A stretch of DNA of 64,000 nucleotides from Ceratodon purpureus (taxonomy: Eukaryota > Streptophyta > Bryopsida > Pseudoditrichales > Ditrichaceae). The notes below the pieces were generated by a model that saw only the letters and a list, made by a program, of their open reading frames with translations, searched no databases and was not told where the DNA came from. Positions 34,901 through 44,646 of the stretch are shown here, one piece after another. The position numbers and the translations under genes were made by a program. Every line of letters starts with the position of its first letter. The first letter of the stretch is position 1. Where the stretch lies: assembly GCA_014871385.1 (NCBI GenBank), contig CM026424.1, forward strand, positions 19,821,945 to 19,885,944. The letters are read 5' to 3'.

Positions 34901-35486
34901 GAGAGAGCAATTGAAATTGGAGATGAGTGTTCATTAACCAAACTCCCTTTTAAATATACAGAGAGTTCTCAAGTTCCCTCTACAAGTATCTTTCTTGTAG
35001 AAGTATCCCTGCCACATGCCACTCAATCCTAAAAATTTGGAAATATTTTATTTGGAGAACCGGTTGTCATGCGGAAGCTTGATGTGGCATGGACCCGATC
35101 TTCCTGAATCAACCCATGGAGCTCCACCTCTGGTTCGGTCGTCCATGCGAATAGCACCTTAGATTACAGCAGGGTGGCATGGAGAAAAACCTTGACAGCT
35201 ATTAAAAACTTTGAGAACGAATTGCAAGTGAGGGACACGCTAATAAGATTCGACATGACTTGGCTCTTCAGAAGCTTACTTGGAACCAGAACTGACCTCA
35301 AGATCAGATGGAACCTAATTCCTCCAGGTGGTGTGATTCCAAGCTGGCTGTAATTAGTCACTCGTCCTGAAGTCCTTGGTCACCTTTACCACCCTGGACC
35401 CCGGTCCGAAGAGGGTTGGTTGTACCTTTTCTCCTGCAATGAATTTCTTCATTTGCTCCAAAAAATAAAATAAAATAAGGTAATAG

Positions 35487-36035
35487 CACTGTCCATTATT
35501 ACAGTCATGTAGTGACCTCATGGCATGGCTCAAGGTGAAGGCATCATTCTTTTAAAATGCTGCAAGCAAAATGCACGCAGCACATGCCACTAATTATATA
35601 TGCGCTTTTTGTAGACACTTTTATGCAGTCACTGCGAGAAAAGCCTGGATGGATTTGGTTTGCTGACAGATCAAACATTGCTCAGGTGTCATTGCTCAGG
35701 TTTCATTTATATGTTTTTACATCTATACTTTTTGTTTTTCTGGATTTTACCCTTTTATATATATATATATATATATATATGAGCACTACCAATGATATGT
35801 CATTTACAAAGTTTGTTTTAGTTGAGATAGATTTGATAAGGTTTCAAATAAAAATACTTTTCAATAATAATAAAAACAAAAAGTTGCTCATAATAATGAA
35901 GTTTAAAATATTTCAAGGGATTGGTACATTCTTAGGCACACCTAACCAATTTCTATATAAAACATCACGCATTTCTTCTCCTGCCACTTTAGCTGCACGA
36001 CCTTCTCTAATAACTAGTCCTCGGCCTCTCACCAT
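35487..36035. other. Spacer with a TA microsatellite
   Basis: Holds a (TA)n run of about 24 bases at 35757-35780. No supported gene. This is presumably Harbinger interior sequence downstream of the transposase stop. Confidence 0.35.
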
Positions 36036-37232
36036 TTATAATGGAACCGGATCCGTTCTCAGAAGTGGTTTGTTCGTCAGTTGACAGAAGTTGTGTAGAA
36101 CACAACAACCTATAACTATAGAGGGTGCGGTATCTACCCTAGAATTTAGAGAATTAAGAATGCGCCATCCCATTTCCAATAATCCAAAAGCATTCTCAAT
36201 GCTTACTCTACCACCGTTTATTTGCCTATCAAACCTTATTTTGTCTACATCTCCATCTGCCGGCTTGCTATTTTGAAGCAAATAGGTTCTACTAGGGTAC
36301 CCTAAATCACCTAGTAAAAAAGGCTTGATATGTGTTCCATCTACGCTGACCACTGGCGTAGCCAATATTTCTCTCCGTCAAATCTGCTCATAAATATGTG
36401 AGATCTTAAATTGATCTCCATCAGCAGTACCGCCAGGTACCGAGCAACACACATTCCAAAATACCTTGTCCATGTCACAAACAACTTGCAGAACTATGGA
36501 ACTAAAACTTTTCCTTCTACACCAGAAATCTGCCACTACAGTTATTTGACGTTTATCAAGCTTTCTCTGAAGAAGTATGTGGCTTCCATCTATACTCCTG
36601 CACACATTTGGAAATCCACAACTCTCTACATATCCAGCTATAATCCTATCTAAACGAGCACCGGAAGGCACCATAATATACTTCCCAAATAACTTGTCTC
36701 TAGATACTAGAGCATCCAAAACAATTCTCATATACTTACGTACTGTTGAAGCACCTACATTAAACCTATCAGCTATAATTTCTGCAGTGATTCCATGAGC
36801 AAGACGGTAGAACACTATACCGACCGCTTTTCTAATTTCTAAAGGAGCACATACAAAGTAAATAGTAGTAGATTGCAAATAAGGCTCAAGCTCTGAGACC
36901 AAATACATAAAAGATGCATAAGACATACGATATGCTTGTAAGTATTTTCTATCTCTCATCTCTGGTGAAGTGTGCTATACCAAGCCTTCAATAATGTCCC
37001 ATTGTGTTGATTGTCGAGGATCCTTCCACCAGACATATTCAGGTTGCGGCTCAATCAAAGAGAGAATGGCTATAATAATTGGGAATACCCTCACCATGAA
37101 AGGACGTTCTTCCAAAATTGAAGAACTTCCCAAAAGAGCTCTCTTTCTCTTCCTTGACATACACCTTAATGTCACTCCATTGAAAAGAAAAAATGACAAA
37201 ATAAGTGCCCACATCACCTCATGTGTGTCCAT
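36036..37232 (-). pseudogene. PIF/Harbinger (HARBI1-like) DDE transposase, two stops
   Basis: One frame of 399 codons from the ATG at 37232 to the stop at 36036, broken only by TAG (about 36977-36975) and TGA (36380-36378). The N-terminal helix-turn-helix part contains VRKYMRIVLDALVSRD. The DDE nuclease motifs are visible: first Asp in CRSIDGSHI, second Asp in GGTADGDQFKISHIY, Glu in GGRVSIENAFGLLEMGWRIL. A length near 400 residues is normal for the family. Both stops are one C-to-T change away from CAG and CGA, so the gene probably died by two point mutations. It acts in the nucleus with the Myb-like partner. Confidence 0.88.
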
Positions 37233-37911
37233 TTCACTACTCTTACAAGACCCCTTCCCTCTAGTACAACCTAAAACACTAACTAATATAACTAGAAATC
37301 ACCACAACAAAAAAACCATTCAAAACATACAAAATCAAGAATTGGGTGCACTCACAAGTCCTCACAGCCACCCTCCTACTTCAGCTCACTCATTTAGGTC
37401 TGATCAGGTTTAGTTTGCTGCCCCAATTATGGCGGGCAAAAGGCTGCCAAGTCATTGCACTGCCCATGCATGACCATCCATCCGCCACTGGATGGGTCAG
37501 CTTATCCATCCAAGGAGGCATGTGGTTTGGGAGGCTGCGCCCCTCTCCTCAGGCGATCATGTGCGCCCCTCTCCTCAGGCGATCATGTGCGCCCCTCTTT
37601 AGACCCATATCAAACATCCACCTCTAGAACCCCTTAGACATCCTCGAATTTTTCACCTCTCAATCCCATGGATCCTCTAAGTGAAGGAACAACTGATCTA
37701 CTATGTCTAGGGAAGCTTGTCCATGATTTTAATCGGTTTGCCTGGAACAAATAGAGGTTGAGTTGCTCAAACATGTTGTTGGTTATACGTTCGCCGAGTT
37801 CGTTGAGGGGTTGAACACACCGATGGACATTCGAGGGAGTTGTTTGGAGTGCACTGTAGTTATTGAGGATTCCGTTAGTGATACGTCTTTGGATAATTTG
37901 TCCCTGATGTA
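37233..37911. other. Spacer with a 26-bp tandem repeat
   Basis: At 37537-37600 the unit GCGCCCCTCTCCTCAGGCGA plus six bases is repeated 2.5 times with a 26-bp period. No other feature is supported. The right end of the Harbinger element should lie here but was not found. Confidence 0.45.
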
Positions 37912-38233
37912 TGGTGTAAGCACCTAAAGGCGGACCCCCCCCCCCCCCTTAAAGGCGGACACCCCAGATTCTTGCTGCAGTGGAGATTTGATGACCCTAT
38001 AATTACCTATAATGTATCCCATGCGTACGTGGAAAAGGGTGTCCGGCTATAGGTCAACCTATTTTGGTCACTTCCAAAATTTGTAGTAATTATTGTAAGT
38101 GCTTATAAATATTCTAAAAATGGGGAAACTTTGTTTTTTCTTATTGTTAATTACTGTAAAATAGGAAGCCACTCATTCCACCTCCACAAGTATAGTGAAT
38201 TCCTCAAGCGTCCGAAAATAGGTGCTGCTACCA
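37912..38233. mobile_element. Mariner-like MITE with TA target duplication, copy 1
   Basis: 322 bp flanked by TA. The ends are related as imperfect inverted repeats: TGGTGTAAGCACCTA at the left and TGGTAGCAGCACCTA read from the right. It is homologous along its length to the element at 61132-61442, sharing the pattern GCGGAC/GCGGGC near the left end, CATGCGTAC in the middle, GTGTCCGGCTATAGG or GTGCCCGCTTATAGG, and CACTCATT near the right. A C13 run near 37938 is specific to this copy. No coding capacity. Confidence 0.75.
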
Positions 38234-38801
38234 TATGCTCTTTTGGTGCGTCTATGAGGATCCTACTCTTGAAGGGTGTGATGAGGACGATGTTGCCGTT
38301 GTCAGGGTCGAGGCTGATGGTGTTGTTGTTGCTCAGGGTAGGAAGGAGAATGGCCCTGATTGCTTTCTCTTTGAAGATGGAGATTTCTATGACAAGGCTC
38401 CCTTTGATTTTGTCCCAAATGCTTATTGCCCCTCGGCACACTGTGTAGTGTTTTTCTCTAGTGTAGGATGTTGAACAGGATGAGGTTACTGTTGTTCTAC
38501 ATCTGCATTGAATGACTTAGGTTTTTGACACTATTATTCTACATTTGCATTGAGTGACTTAGGTTTGGACACTATTGTACAACATTTGCACTGAGTGACT
38601 GAGGTTTTTGACACTATTGTTCTACATGTGCATCCAGTGACTTAGGTTTTGGACATCTACTTAGGACGGCAGGTTTTTGGATTAGTTTTGAATAGGTACC
38701 GCGTCAATCTAGTTCATCTAGAAGATTAGTTTTGAAGCCACTTGGTGGATCCATAGTTGAACGACTTGTTTGATATAGAATAAAATGTTAGGAAAAAAGA
38801 G
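38234..38801. other. Spacer with a 42-bp tandem repeat
   Basis: About four degenerate copies of a 42-bp unit (TCTACATTTGCATTGAGTGA, then CTTAGGTTTTTGACACTATT) lie at 38491-38662. At 38773-38801 there is a 29-bp block matching 39211-39239, at the inner edge of duplication arm B. No gene is supported. Confidence 0.6.
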
Positions 38802-39350
38802 ATTGTTAGCATATGTTACTTAAAAATTGAAACCAAAAGAAGTCAAATTGTGTTGATCAAATTTAGGTGGAGTGGATATTAAAGAGAATGTTTCTTACTT
38901 CATATTCTATGATTTTCCAATCCATGCAGTCTATACCCTATATTCTATAATCGTTTATGCATGATCTTTTGGTAATCTTAGGTAAGATTCTAGAGTTGGG
39001 AATGAAAAGAAAGTTTTTGTTATGATTTTCTTAGTGTTTGATTTAGAAATGGTAGTTTTTTGGAGTGTTTATGGTGAAAAATGATTAAAGAAATTTATGA
39101 TTGGATCCCACCATTGCATTGTTAGGTCCAAATCCAAGCTGGTTTGAAAAAAAGTCTCATTTATTATTTAGATTGGATTTGCCCTCCATCTTACAAAGAA
39201 AGAAATGGAAATATAGAATAAAATGTTAGGAAAGAAGAGAACTCAAAACTGGGAAGTGATGCAAAATGCCAAAAGAGAGGACACGTGTCGCCACCCCAGG
39301 GGCTCGAACCCTGGACCACAAGGTTAAGAGCCTTGCGCTCTACCGTGAAG

Positions 39351-39363
39351 ACCCCACCGGGGT
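39351..39363 (-). other. 3'-terminal stem-loop of the LINE
   Basis: On the element strand, ACCCC-GGT-GGGGT lies six bases from the end of the element. In some LINEs a 3' stem-loop is the recognition site of the reverse transcriptase, which would fit the absence of a poly(A) tail here. The role is inferred. Confidence 0.55.
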
Positions 39364-39630
39364 TTAAAAAGCATGCGCAAAACGCGCTGATACAAACGGG
39401 CGAACCCGGGCCAGGCCAACAGGCCAGAGAGGGACAGACAGCCACCGGCCCGACAACAGCAAACAGGGCAGCAGCAAAGGAAAACAAAGTAACGAAGACC
39501 CAAGCCTAACCCGAGGAAACCGCAGACACAACTAAACGAAGCGCAGGTTCAGACCGCAGACCGCCAAGTTCGGAGGAGATCGGGACGGAGCGCAGCGCCA
39601 AGCAAAGAAACCTGCAGGAACACAAGCAAA

Positions 39631-42600
39631 CTACCGCGGATGACGACGCCCCAGATTGAAGTACCGTCGGCCTTCCGCCATCCACATGTTGAAGTTGTCC
39701 CCGTCGAGATGCTGAGCAGTCGAAGCGTACACCTCCAACGCAGTGAGGCCGATGAAGTTCGGGTTGGCGCGGGCACGGCGAAGGATATCCGGGAGGTTTG
39801 CGGCCGTGTAAGGAGTGTCGTCCAGAGCCTCGCGGATACGCGTTTCCGCCCGGAGGCGTCGAGACCGGGAAGCTGGAGAGCTGGGGGGCGAGAGAGCAGC
39901 GAGCTCTTGACGACGTTCCAACTCTATATCAGCAAGTAAGGTGTCGATCTCCTCTTGTAAATGAGAGTCAATCAGTCGGGCTGAAGCCGGACTAACCTCT
40001 CTTCTGACGTCCTGTATTCTCTTTGTCACAGTAGTGAGAGAGAAGAGTTCTTCAAGACGGATATGGCGACTTGTGGCATCCGAGTAGGGTTCAGGGGCAG
40101 GATCTGGGACCCCAATCGGAGGCGGAGGAGTATGGGAGGGTGAGTCCTCCGGAGTAGGAAGGTCAGGGCGGTCCAAGTCCGCCTGAACCTCAGCGAATAA
40201 CCCTGTAATGGCCGCATCCAGCACATCGCTGTCCACTGAGAGGATAGAATCCCTATCAGTGTTGCAGGACTGGGTGGGGATTTGCTGTAGAAACCGAGGG
40301 GTATGGGTGGCCAGAGCCTGTGGAAGATAAACCGCGGGAGGTATTATTTTCCAACAGGGTTGGTCACCCATGGTGGCAAAGATTCCATCTCGCGTCCATA
40401 GCTGTTCGAAGTCAGCAAGTAGTTTAGCTTGTCGAACCTCGCTTCGTTTGTGTCTGTGGATGGACCTCCATACCTCCATGCCGACATGGATACAGTCCTT
40501 CCAGGCGAAGAATAGGGCTTTTCCAAGACTGAACTCAATGCCGTTCAACTCCTGCTGGCATTTTTGAACCCAAAGCTGCCACAGGAGTGAAGCCCGCAAG
40601 ATTTCCCATGGAGTGTTAGGATTAACCATAGCGTCACCTGCTATCCAGGGATTAGCATCTTCGATGGTGAGATGTCCTGGAGGATGGCAAAGGCCATACA
40701 AAAGGTCTCTCCAAGTTGAGTAAGCAGCTGGGAGTGAAGCAGTACTGCGCAAGCTCCTGAAATGCTCCCACGCAGCCGAGAGGGTGGGGCAAGATATGAG
40801 TGCGTGCTCGGTATCTTCTGTGGGATGTCCACAAAGTTTACATTGCCCCTCCCAACCCGCTTTTGCACGCCAGTCACCTATCGGAAGACCGCCAGCCAGT
40901 GCGAGCCAATTCATGGCCGCAATTTTGCGGTGCTTCCAGGGGTGCCATATGCGCCGAAATAGTTGCTTGATCTGTATTGTGGTGTAGCCCCTGAGTCGAA
41001 GGTCGCGAACCGCTCGCAGATTGTTTTGAATACGCCTCAAGCCATGTTTATAACCCTGCTTTGTTTCATAGTTGAAGAAGGTGGATTCAGGTAGCACTCC
41101 TATCTTAGCCCAGTTCCAGTCGATAGGATCCCAGTCCAAGGCAATGATAGGTGCGTTACCATACATCCATACCGACTCTTCTTCAAGTGGAGCGCGCGTC
41201 GGGTTATATTCTACAACTTGCTGTTTCAGTCCAACCGTGAGCAGTACCCGAACCTGTTCTAAGCGAAGGTTGGGGATCGGCCGGGGGTGAGAATTATCCC
41301 AGCGAAGCACTTCGGAGGGTAACCGGAAGTACCTCGTGCCCAAAAGACGAGGGGCAGTCTCTTGAATGTGGTAGACGACATGGATTGGACCCGTCGTGTC
41401 TGCTGTGACCCATTCCCCGATAGTGAGCGAGAGGGGCAGTGCAGGAACTCGAGGGATACCTGCTAGCAGGTAGTCTCGTTGTCGGTGCATAATGCGAGAG
41501 TGCGTCTGTATTCGGAGCTGTTCCTCCGATTTCCAGTTGCGCTCCTCTCCATCCCAAATGTCCTGAATAGTGGCCGTGTTGTGTGTTGCCCAGGTACAGA
41601 AGGGGGAGTCTTTCTCTGCGCCGTATAAGAGCCCTGCTGCATCCTTGAAGAGAGGGTTGCCGAAAAGCTGCTGTCTGAGAAATTCCTTGGGATGTGATGG
41701 AGGTCGCTGCACTAAGCCAGTACGAGTGTTGGTAAAAGCTTGGAAGGTGGCGCGCCAAAGCGGTGAGGCTTGGGTTTGAGCCTGTGAGGCATTCATCAAC
41801 CAGTGAATGGACGCCGGCCAGCGCTTTTGATTCGTCATCTTGATGAGGGATATGTGTCGCCGGATGAACGTCTTCCAGGGAGCATAACCCGGTTTCAAAG
41901 CCCGCACTAGAATCTTTGTAAGTAAAGCCGAGGCTTGCATTGTAGGGTCGATGATCTTGACTCCACCCTCCACCACCGGTTGGATTGCATTCTCCCAGCT
42001 TATTTTCGCCCTCGTTTTCTGTCCTGGAGCAGCTCCCCAGATAAAGTTGCGTACTAATGCTCGTGTTTGTCGAAAGACTGCAGCCGTTAGGTTGGCGCAC
42101 GAGCACAGGTACCAAATCGAAGCGAGAACCACTTGGTTCGCAACCATGATCCTGCCAGCGAGAGACAAGGTATGTGCGCTCCAGCTGGTTAGGGCTTTGG
42201 TAATGTTGCTGATGACCTTAGTGTTAAGTTCTTCTGTGGATAATTGGTATCCAATAGGGAAACCTAAATAGGTCGCAGCCTGTCCCGGATTTAACCAGCG
42301 AATGCCCGGGTCCTCTGGCCAGAGCCATGAGCGAGGTGTGAGTGAAGCTCTGATACAGACCGTTTTCCCCCAGTTCATCTTGGCACCGGATGCCTTACAA
42401 AAGAGGTTAAGGATCTGCATAGCGGTGTTGAGATTCTCCGCTTCACCCACTAGATATAGAGAGGTGTCGTCTGCAAACATAGCGTTTGTGGACGTCTCTC
42501 CGTTTGGAAGCCTAAGTCCTTGCAGGTTGCGTGTTGGATCGTCCAACATATGTCCTAGGACATCTGCAATCAGAAGGTAGAGATATGGCGCCAAGGGGCA

Positions 42601-44646
42601 TCCTTGGCGCACAGATCTCTGAAGGTTGAAGGCCTTCCCTGGCTTGCCATTGAGAAGAACGGCTGATGCAGCTTCTGAATACAAGGCCATCGTTAGGTTG
42701 GTCCAGTGACTGGAAAAACCCATATGAGTCATGGTGTCCTTAAGAAAACTCCAGCTAACACGGTCGTACGCCTTTTCAAAGTCAAGGAGTAAGAGTGTTA
42801 ATTTCTGCTTGCTCGTAGTTGCCCAATCCAGCGCCTCGTTTGCCATAATGATGTTGTCAAAAATACTTCTACCTTTCACAAAACCGGTCTGAGTCGGTTT
42901 TATCCATAAAGGTAGAAAAGTAAGCATTCGGCCAGCCATCAATTTGGCTAGAATTTTATATGTTGTGCCCAGTAAGGATATGGGACGGTAATTCGGGATA
43001 AGTGTTTTATCTCCCCCTTTTGGTAGCAAGCTAATCAGGCTTGTGTTTAGCTCCTTGCAGAGAACGTAAGTCGTGAAGACTTCAGTAATCCAGGCAAGGA
43101 GATCGTCTTGGATGTCGGGGAGAGCAGCCTTAAAGAATTCGATAGGAATTCCGTCTATCCCAGCTGCTTTGCCATTCGGGAGGTCTTGGACCGCCTTCTG
43201 GACTTCGAGGAGAGTGGGTGGAGCGTCAAGGATGGTATTCTGTTCGGTTGAGACGCACCTAGGTACGCTGCGAAAACATTCATCCCGTGCCGTGCGCTGC
43301 TCGGTCCCCTCCGGTTCTTGGCTATAGAGCCGTTGATAGAAACTGTCCACATGGTCTTGCATGTCCTCATGTTGAGTGAGAATACTGCCATCTGCTGAAA
43401 GTTCTCGTATGACAATGGGCTTATGCTGCCCCGAATAGTAATCAAAGAAGTCTTTAGTGCACCTGTCCCCCACCCGGGTCCAGGTGGCCATAATCTTGTC
43501 ATACTTGCGTTCTATGCGTCCTTGACGGACGCATTGAAGGGCAGCTTGTGCGGAATTTAATTGGTCCCTTGCAGCCTGAGAGTCCCAGTTAGATTGTAGA
43601 TGTAATTCTGCCTCTGCAAGTGACGAGAACTGCTCCTGGAATGTGTCTTCACGGACTTTCTTCCGGGTTTTAGCCACGGAGTCACAACACGTTCGGACTG
43701 CTTCCAGAGCTTTACTAACTTTGGTGTTCCAGCTATCTGCAGAGTGACGGAGAAGTGCTGATTTCCAAGCGGAGATCATCGCAAGACGAGCCTCCTCATC
43801 TTGAAGAAGGTGACGGTGAAACTTAGGAGGAGAATGTATCCGGGTTTCGAGGTTCCGGATACGCAGAAAGACGGGCGCATGATCTGAGAGATGAGCCGAA
43901 GTTGGAAGAATGCCGGTGAGTCCTCCGAGGTCCCGAATCCCAGGTGAGGTATAGAACTTATCTATCCTCGAAATTATGTTTTCTGGGGGGTCCCTCCGAT
44001 TATCCCAGGTATACTTCTTGCCTTTAGTTTTTCGGTAATCATCTGAAAGATATACATCTTGCAGCGAGTGTTGAAGAACCAAGGCATGCCATGCGTCGAT
44101 TTCTCTTCTGCCCCGTCCTGTTGAATCTGCTCCTCCTAGTTTGTCCGTTAAATTCTCAATCATATTAAAATCTCCGCCAAAAATCCATTGAGCTTCGGGC
44201 AGTGGGAAATTCCGGATGCGGTTCCAGAGTCGAGATCTGGAGCCCGTCTTATTGTAACCATAAATATTAACTATGCCAACTCTGCGTGTGGGCGTCCATT
44301 GGAAGACCACATACTGAGCTCGGCCGGGTGCTATGATGCCATGCTCAATGATCAGATCACCGAGCTTAGGCGAGATGATGATGCCTGTACCGCCCTTATA
44401 GCCATCTGTAGAAGCCGAGTAGTGAGCCGCATTCCACAGGATGGGTCCATGCATAAAATGTAATTGACGGGTTTTAGAAAGGCAATCTTCGTGGACGAAC
44501 TTGTGTTCCTGTAACAGGACAACGTCGGGCTTGGGGTTGAGGTGTTGGAGTAAATCCGCTATGTCTCGCCTCTTCCTCGTCCCTGCAGTGTCTCGCCCAA
44601 GGCACTGCACGTTGTAAGTGACCAGGGCTAGCTGGTCACTGGGCAT
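39631..44646 (-). CDS. LINE ORF2: endonuclease, reverse transcriptase, zinc finger (1,671 residues)
   Basis: Starts MPSDQLALVTYNVQ and is uninterrupted. Residues 1-262 form an APE-type endonuclease (QEHK at 46-49, GGDFN at 157-161, SRIDK at 226-230, LSDHAP at 253-258). Residues 475-750 form the reverse transcriptase (NGKAAGIDGIP, QTGFVKGRSIFDN, DFEKAYDRVSW at 622-632, RQGCPLAPYLY, catalytic FADD at 724-727). A zf-RVT finger lies at 1269-1286 (C-x2-C-x8-H-x4-C, CKLCGHPTEDTEHALISC). It makes the nick in target DNA and primes cDNA synthesis there. After the finger there is an unusually long tail of about 385 residues, Pro/Ser-rich and then Glu/Arg-rich helical, with no domain I recognise. No RNase H motif was noted. 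The start overlaps the end of ORF1 by 19 nt. Confidence 0.93.
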   Translation of the reverse strand: MPSDQLALVTYNVQCLGRDTAGTRKRRDIADLLQHLNPKPDVVLLQEHKFVHEDCLSKTRQLHFMHGPILWNAAHYSASTDGYKGGTGIIISPKLGDLIIEHGIIAPGRAQYVVFQWTPTRRVGIVNIYGYNKTGSRSRLWNRIRNFPLPEAQWIFGGDFNMIENLTDKLGGADSTGRGRREIDAWHALVLQHSLQDVYLSDDYRKTKGKKYTWDNRRDPPENIISRIDKFYTSPGIRDLGGLTGILPTSAHLSDHAPVFLRIRNLETRIHSPPKFHRHLLQDEEARLAMISAWKSALLRHSADSWNTKVSKALEAVRTCCDSVAKTRKKVREDTFQEQFSSLAEAELHLQSNWDSQAARDQLNSAQAALQCVRQGRIERKYDKIMATWTRVGDRCTKDFFDYYSGQHKPIVIRELSADGSILTQHEDMQDHVDSFYQRLYSQEPEGTEQRTARDECFRSVPRCVSTEQNTILDAPPTLLEVQKAVQDLPNGKAAGIDGIPIEFFKAALPDIQDDLLAWITEVFTTYVLCKELNTSLISLLPKGGDKTLIPNYRPISLLGTTYKILAKLMAGRMLTFLPLWIKPTQTGFVKGRSIFDNIIMANEALDWATTSKQKLTLLLLDFEKAYDRVSWSFLKDTMTHMGFSSHWTNLTMALYSEAASAVLLNGKPGKAFNLQRSVRQGCPLAPYLYLLIADVLGHMLDDPTRNLQGLRLPNGETSTNAMFADDTSLYLVGEAENLNTAMQILNLFCKASGAKMNWGKTVCIRASLTPRSWLWPEDPGIRWLNPGQAATYLGFPIGYQLSTEELNTKVISNITKALTSWSAHTLSLAGRIMVANQVVLASIWYLCSCANLTAAVFRQTRALVRNFIWGAAPGQKTRAKISWENAIQPVVEGGVKIIDPTMQASALLTKILVRALKPGYAPWKTFIRRHISLIKMTNQKRWPASIHWLMNASQAQTQASPLWRATFQAFTNTRTGLVQRPPSHPKEFLRQQLFGNPLFKDAAGLLYGAEKDSPFCTWATHNTATIQDIWDGEERNWKSEEQLRIQTHSRIMHRQRDYLLAGIPRVPALPLSLTIGEWVTADTTGPIHVVYHIQETAPRLLGTRYFRLPSEVLRWDNSHPRPIPNLRLEQVRVLLTVGLKQQVVEYNPTRAPLEEESVWMYGNAPIIALDWDPIDWNWAKIGVLPESTFFNYETKQGYKHGLRRIQNNLRAVRDLRLRGYTTIQIKQLFRRIWHPWKHRKIAAMNWLALAGGLPIGDWRAKAGWEGQCKLCGHPTEDTEHALISCPTLSAAWEHFRSLRSTASLPAAYSTWRDLLYGLCHPPGHLTIEDANPWIAGDAMVNPNTPWEILRASLLWQLWVQKCQQELNGIEFSLGKALFFAWKDCIHVGMEVWRSIHRHKRSEVRQAKLLADFEQLWTRDGIFATMGDQPCWKIIPPAVYLPQALATHTPRFLQQIPTQSCNTDRDSILSVDSDVLDAAITGLFAEVQADLDRPDLPTPEDSPSHTPPPPIGVPDPAPEPYSDATSRHIRLEELFSLTTVTKRIQDVRREVSPASARLIDSHLQEEIDTLLADIELERRQELAALSPPSSPASRSRRLRAETRIREALDDTPYTAANLPDILRRARANPNFIGLTALEVYASTAQHLDGDNFNMWMAEGRRYFNLGRRHPR

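Larger units (their letters stand above)
33934..35158. mobile_element. Harbinger-type non-autonomous element (1,225 bp), TTA target duplication
   Basis: Flanked by TTA (33931-33933 and 35159-35161), the hallmark target duplication of PIF/Harbinger. Imperfect terminal inverted repeats start GGGTCTGTTCGCATGGAGGA on the left and, read inward from the right, GGTGCTATTCGCATGGACGA. There is no coding capacity. The interior is built from two minisatellites (listed separately). The converging Harbinger genes nearby are of the right type to have mobilised it. Confidence 0.85.
33740..35486 (+). mobile_element. 5'-truncated LINE fragment, split by a Harbinger MITE
   Basis: Coding-like sequence before the MITE (KDGSLLGKFVSMRWL, then EFWNVLTAMFGKW, one TAA, NKVITNWDALL) continues in the same frame directly after it (DYSRVAWRKTLTAI, then WNLIPPGGVIPSWL and stop near 35350). 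A 3' UTR follows, ending TGCAATGAATTTCTTCATTT and an A-rich tail (35461-35480). Removing the MITE and one TTA restores the frame. The domain is not one I recognise firmly; it fits the C-terminal end of a plant LINE protein. The 5' limit is approximate. Confidence 0.6.
32664..37232. mobile_element. PIF/Harbinger DNA transposon with nested insertions
   Basis: A Myb/SANT-like protein gene (plus strand, 32664-33679) and a DDE transposase gene (minus strand, 37232-36036) converge. This two-gene set defines autonomous PIF/Harbinger elements. Between them sit a LINE fragment and, inside that, a Harbinger MITE. Both genes carry stops, so the element is inactive but not old. The outer TIRs and TTA target duplication of the full element were not found, so the limits given are those of the coding parts. 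Confidence 0.8.

Noticed and set aside
34693-34941. Leu/Ser-rich minus-strand open frames as a membrane protein
   Set aside because: They are translations of the 37-bp minisatellite in a non-coding MITE.
41294-42115. 273-codon minus-strand frame as a separate gene
   Set aside because: It is an overlapping shadow frame inside LINE ORF2, which has full domain support.
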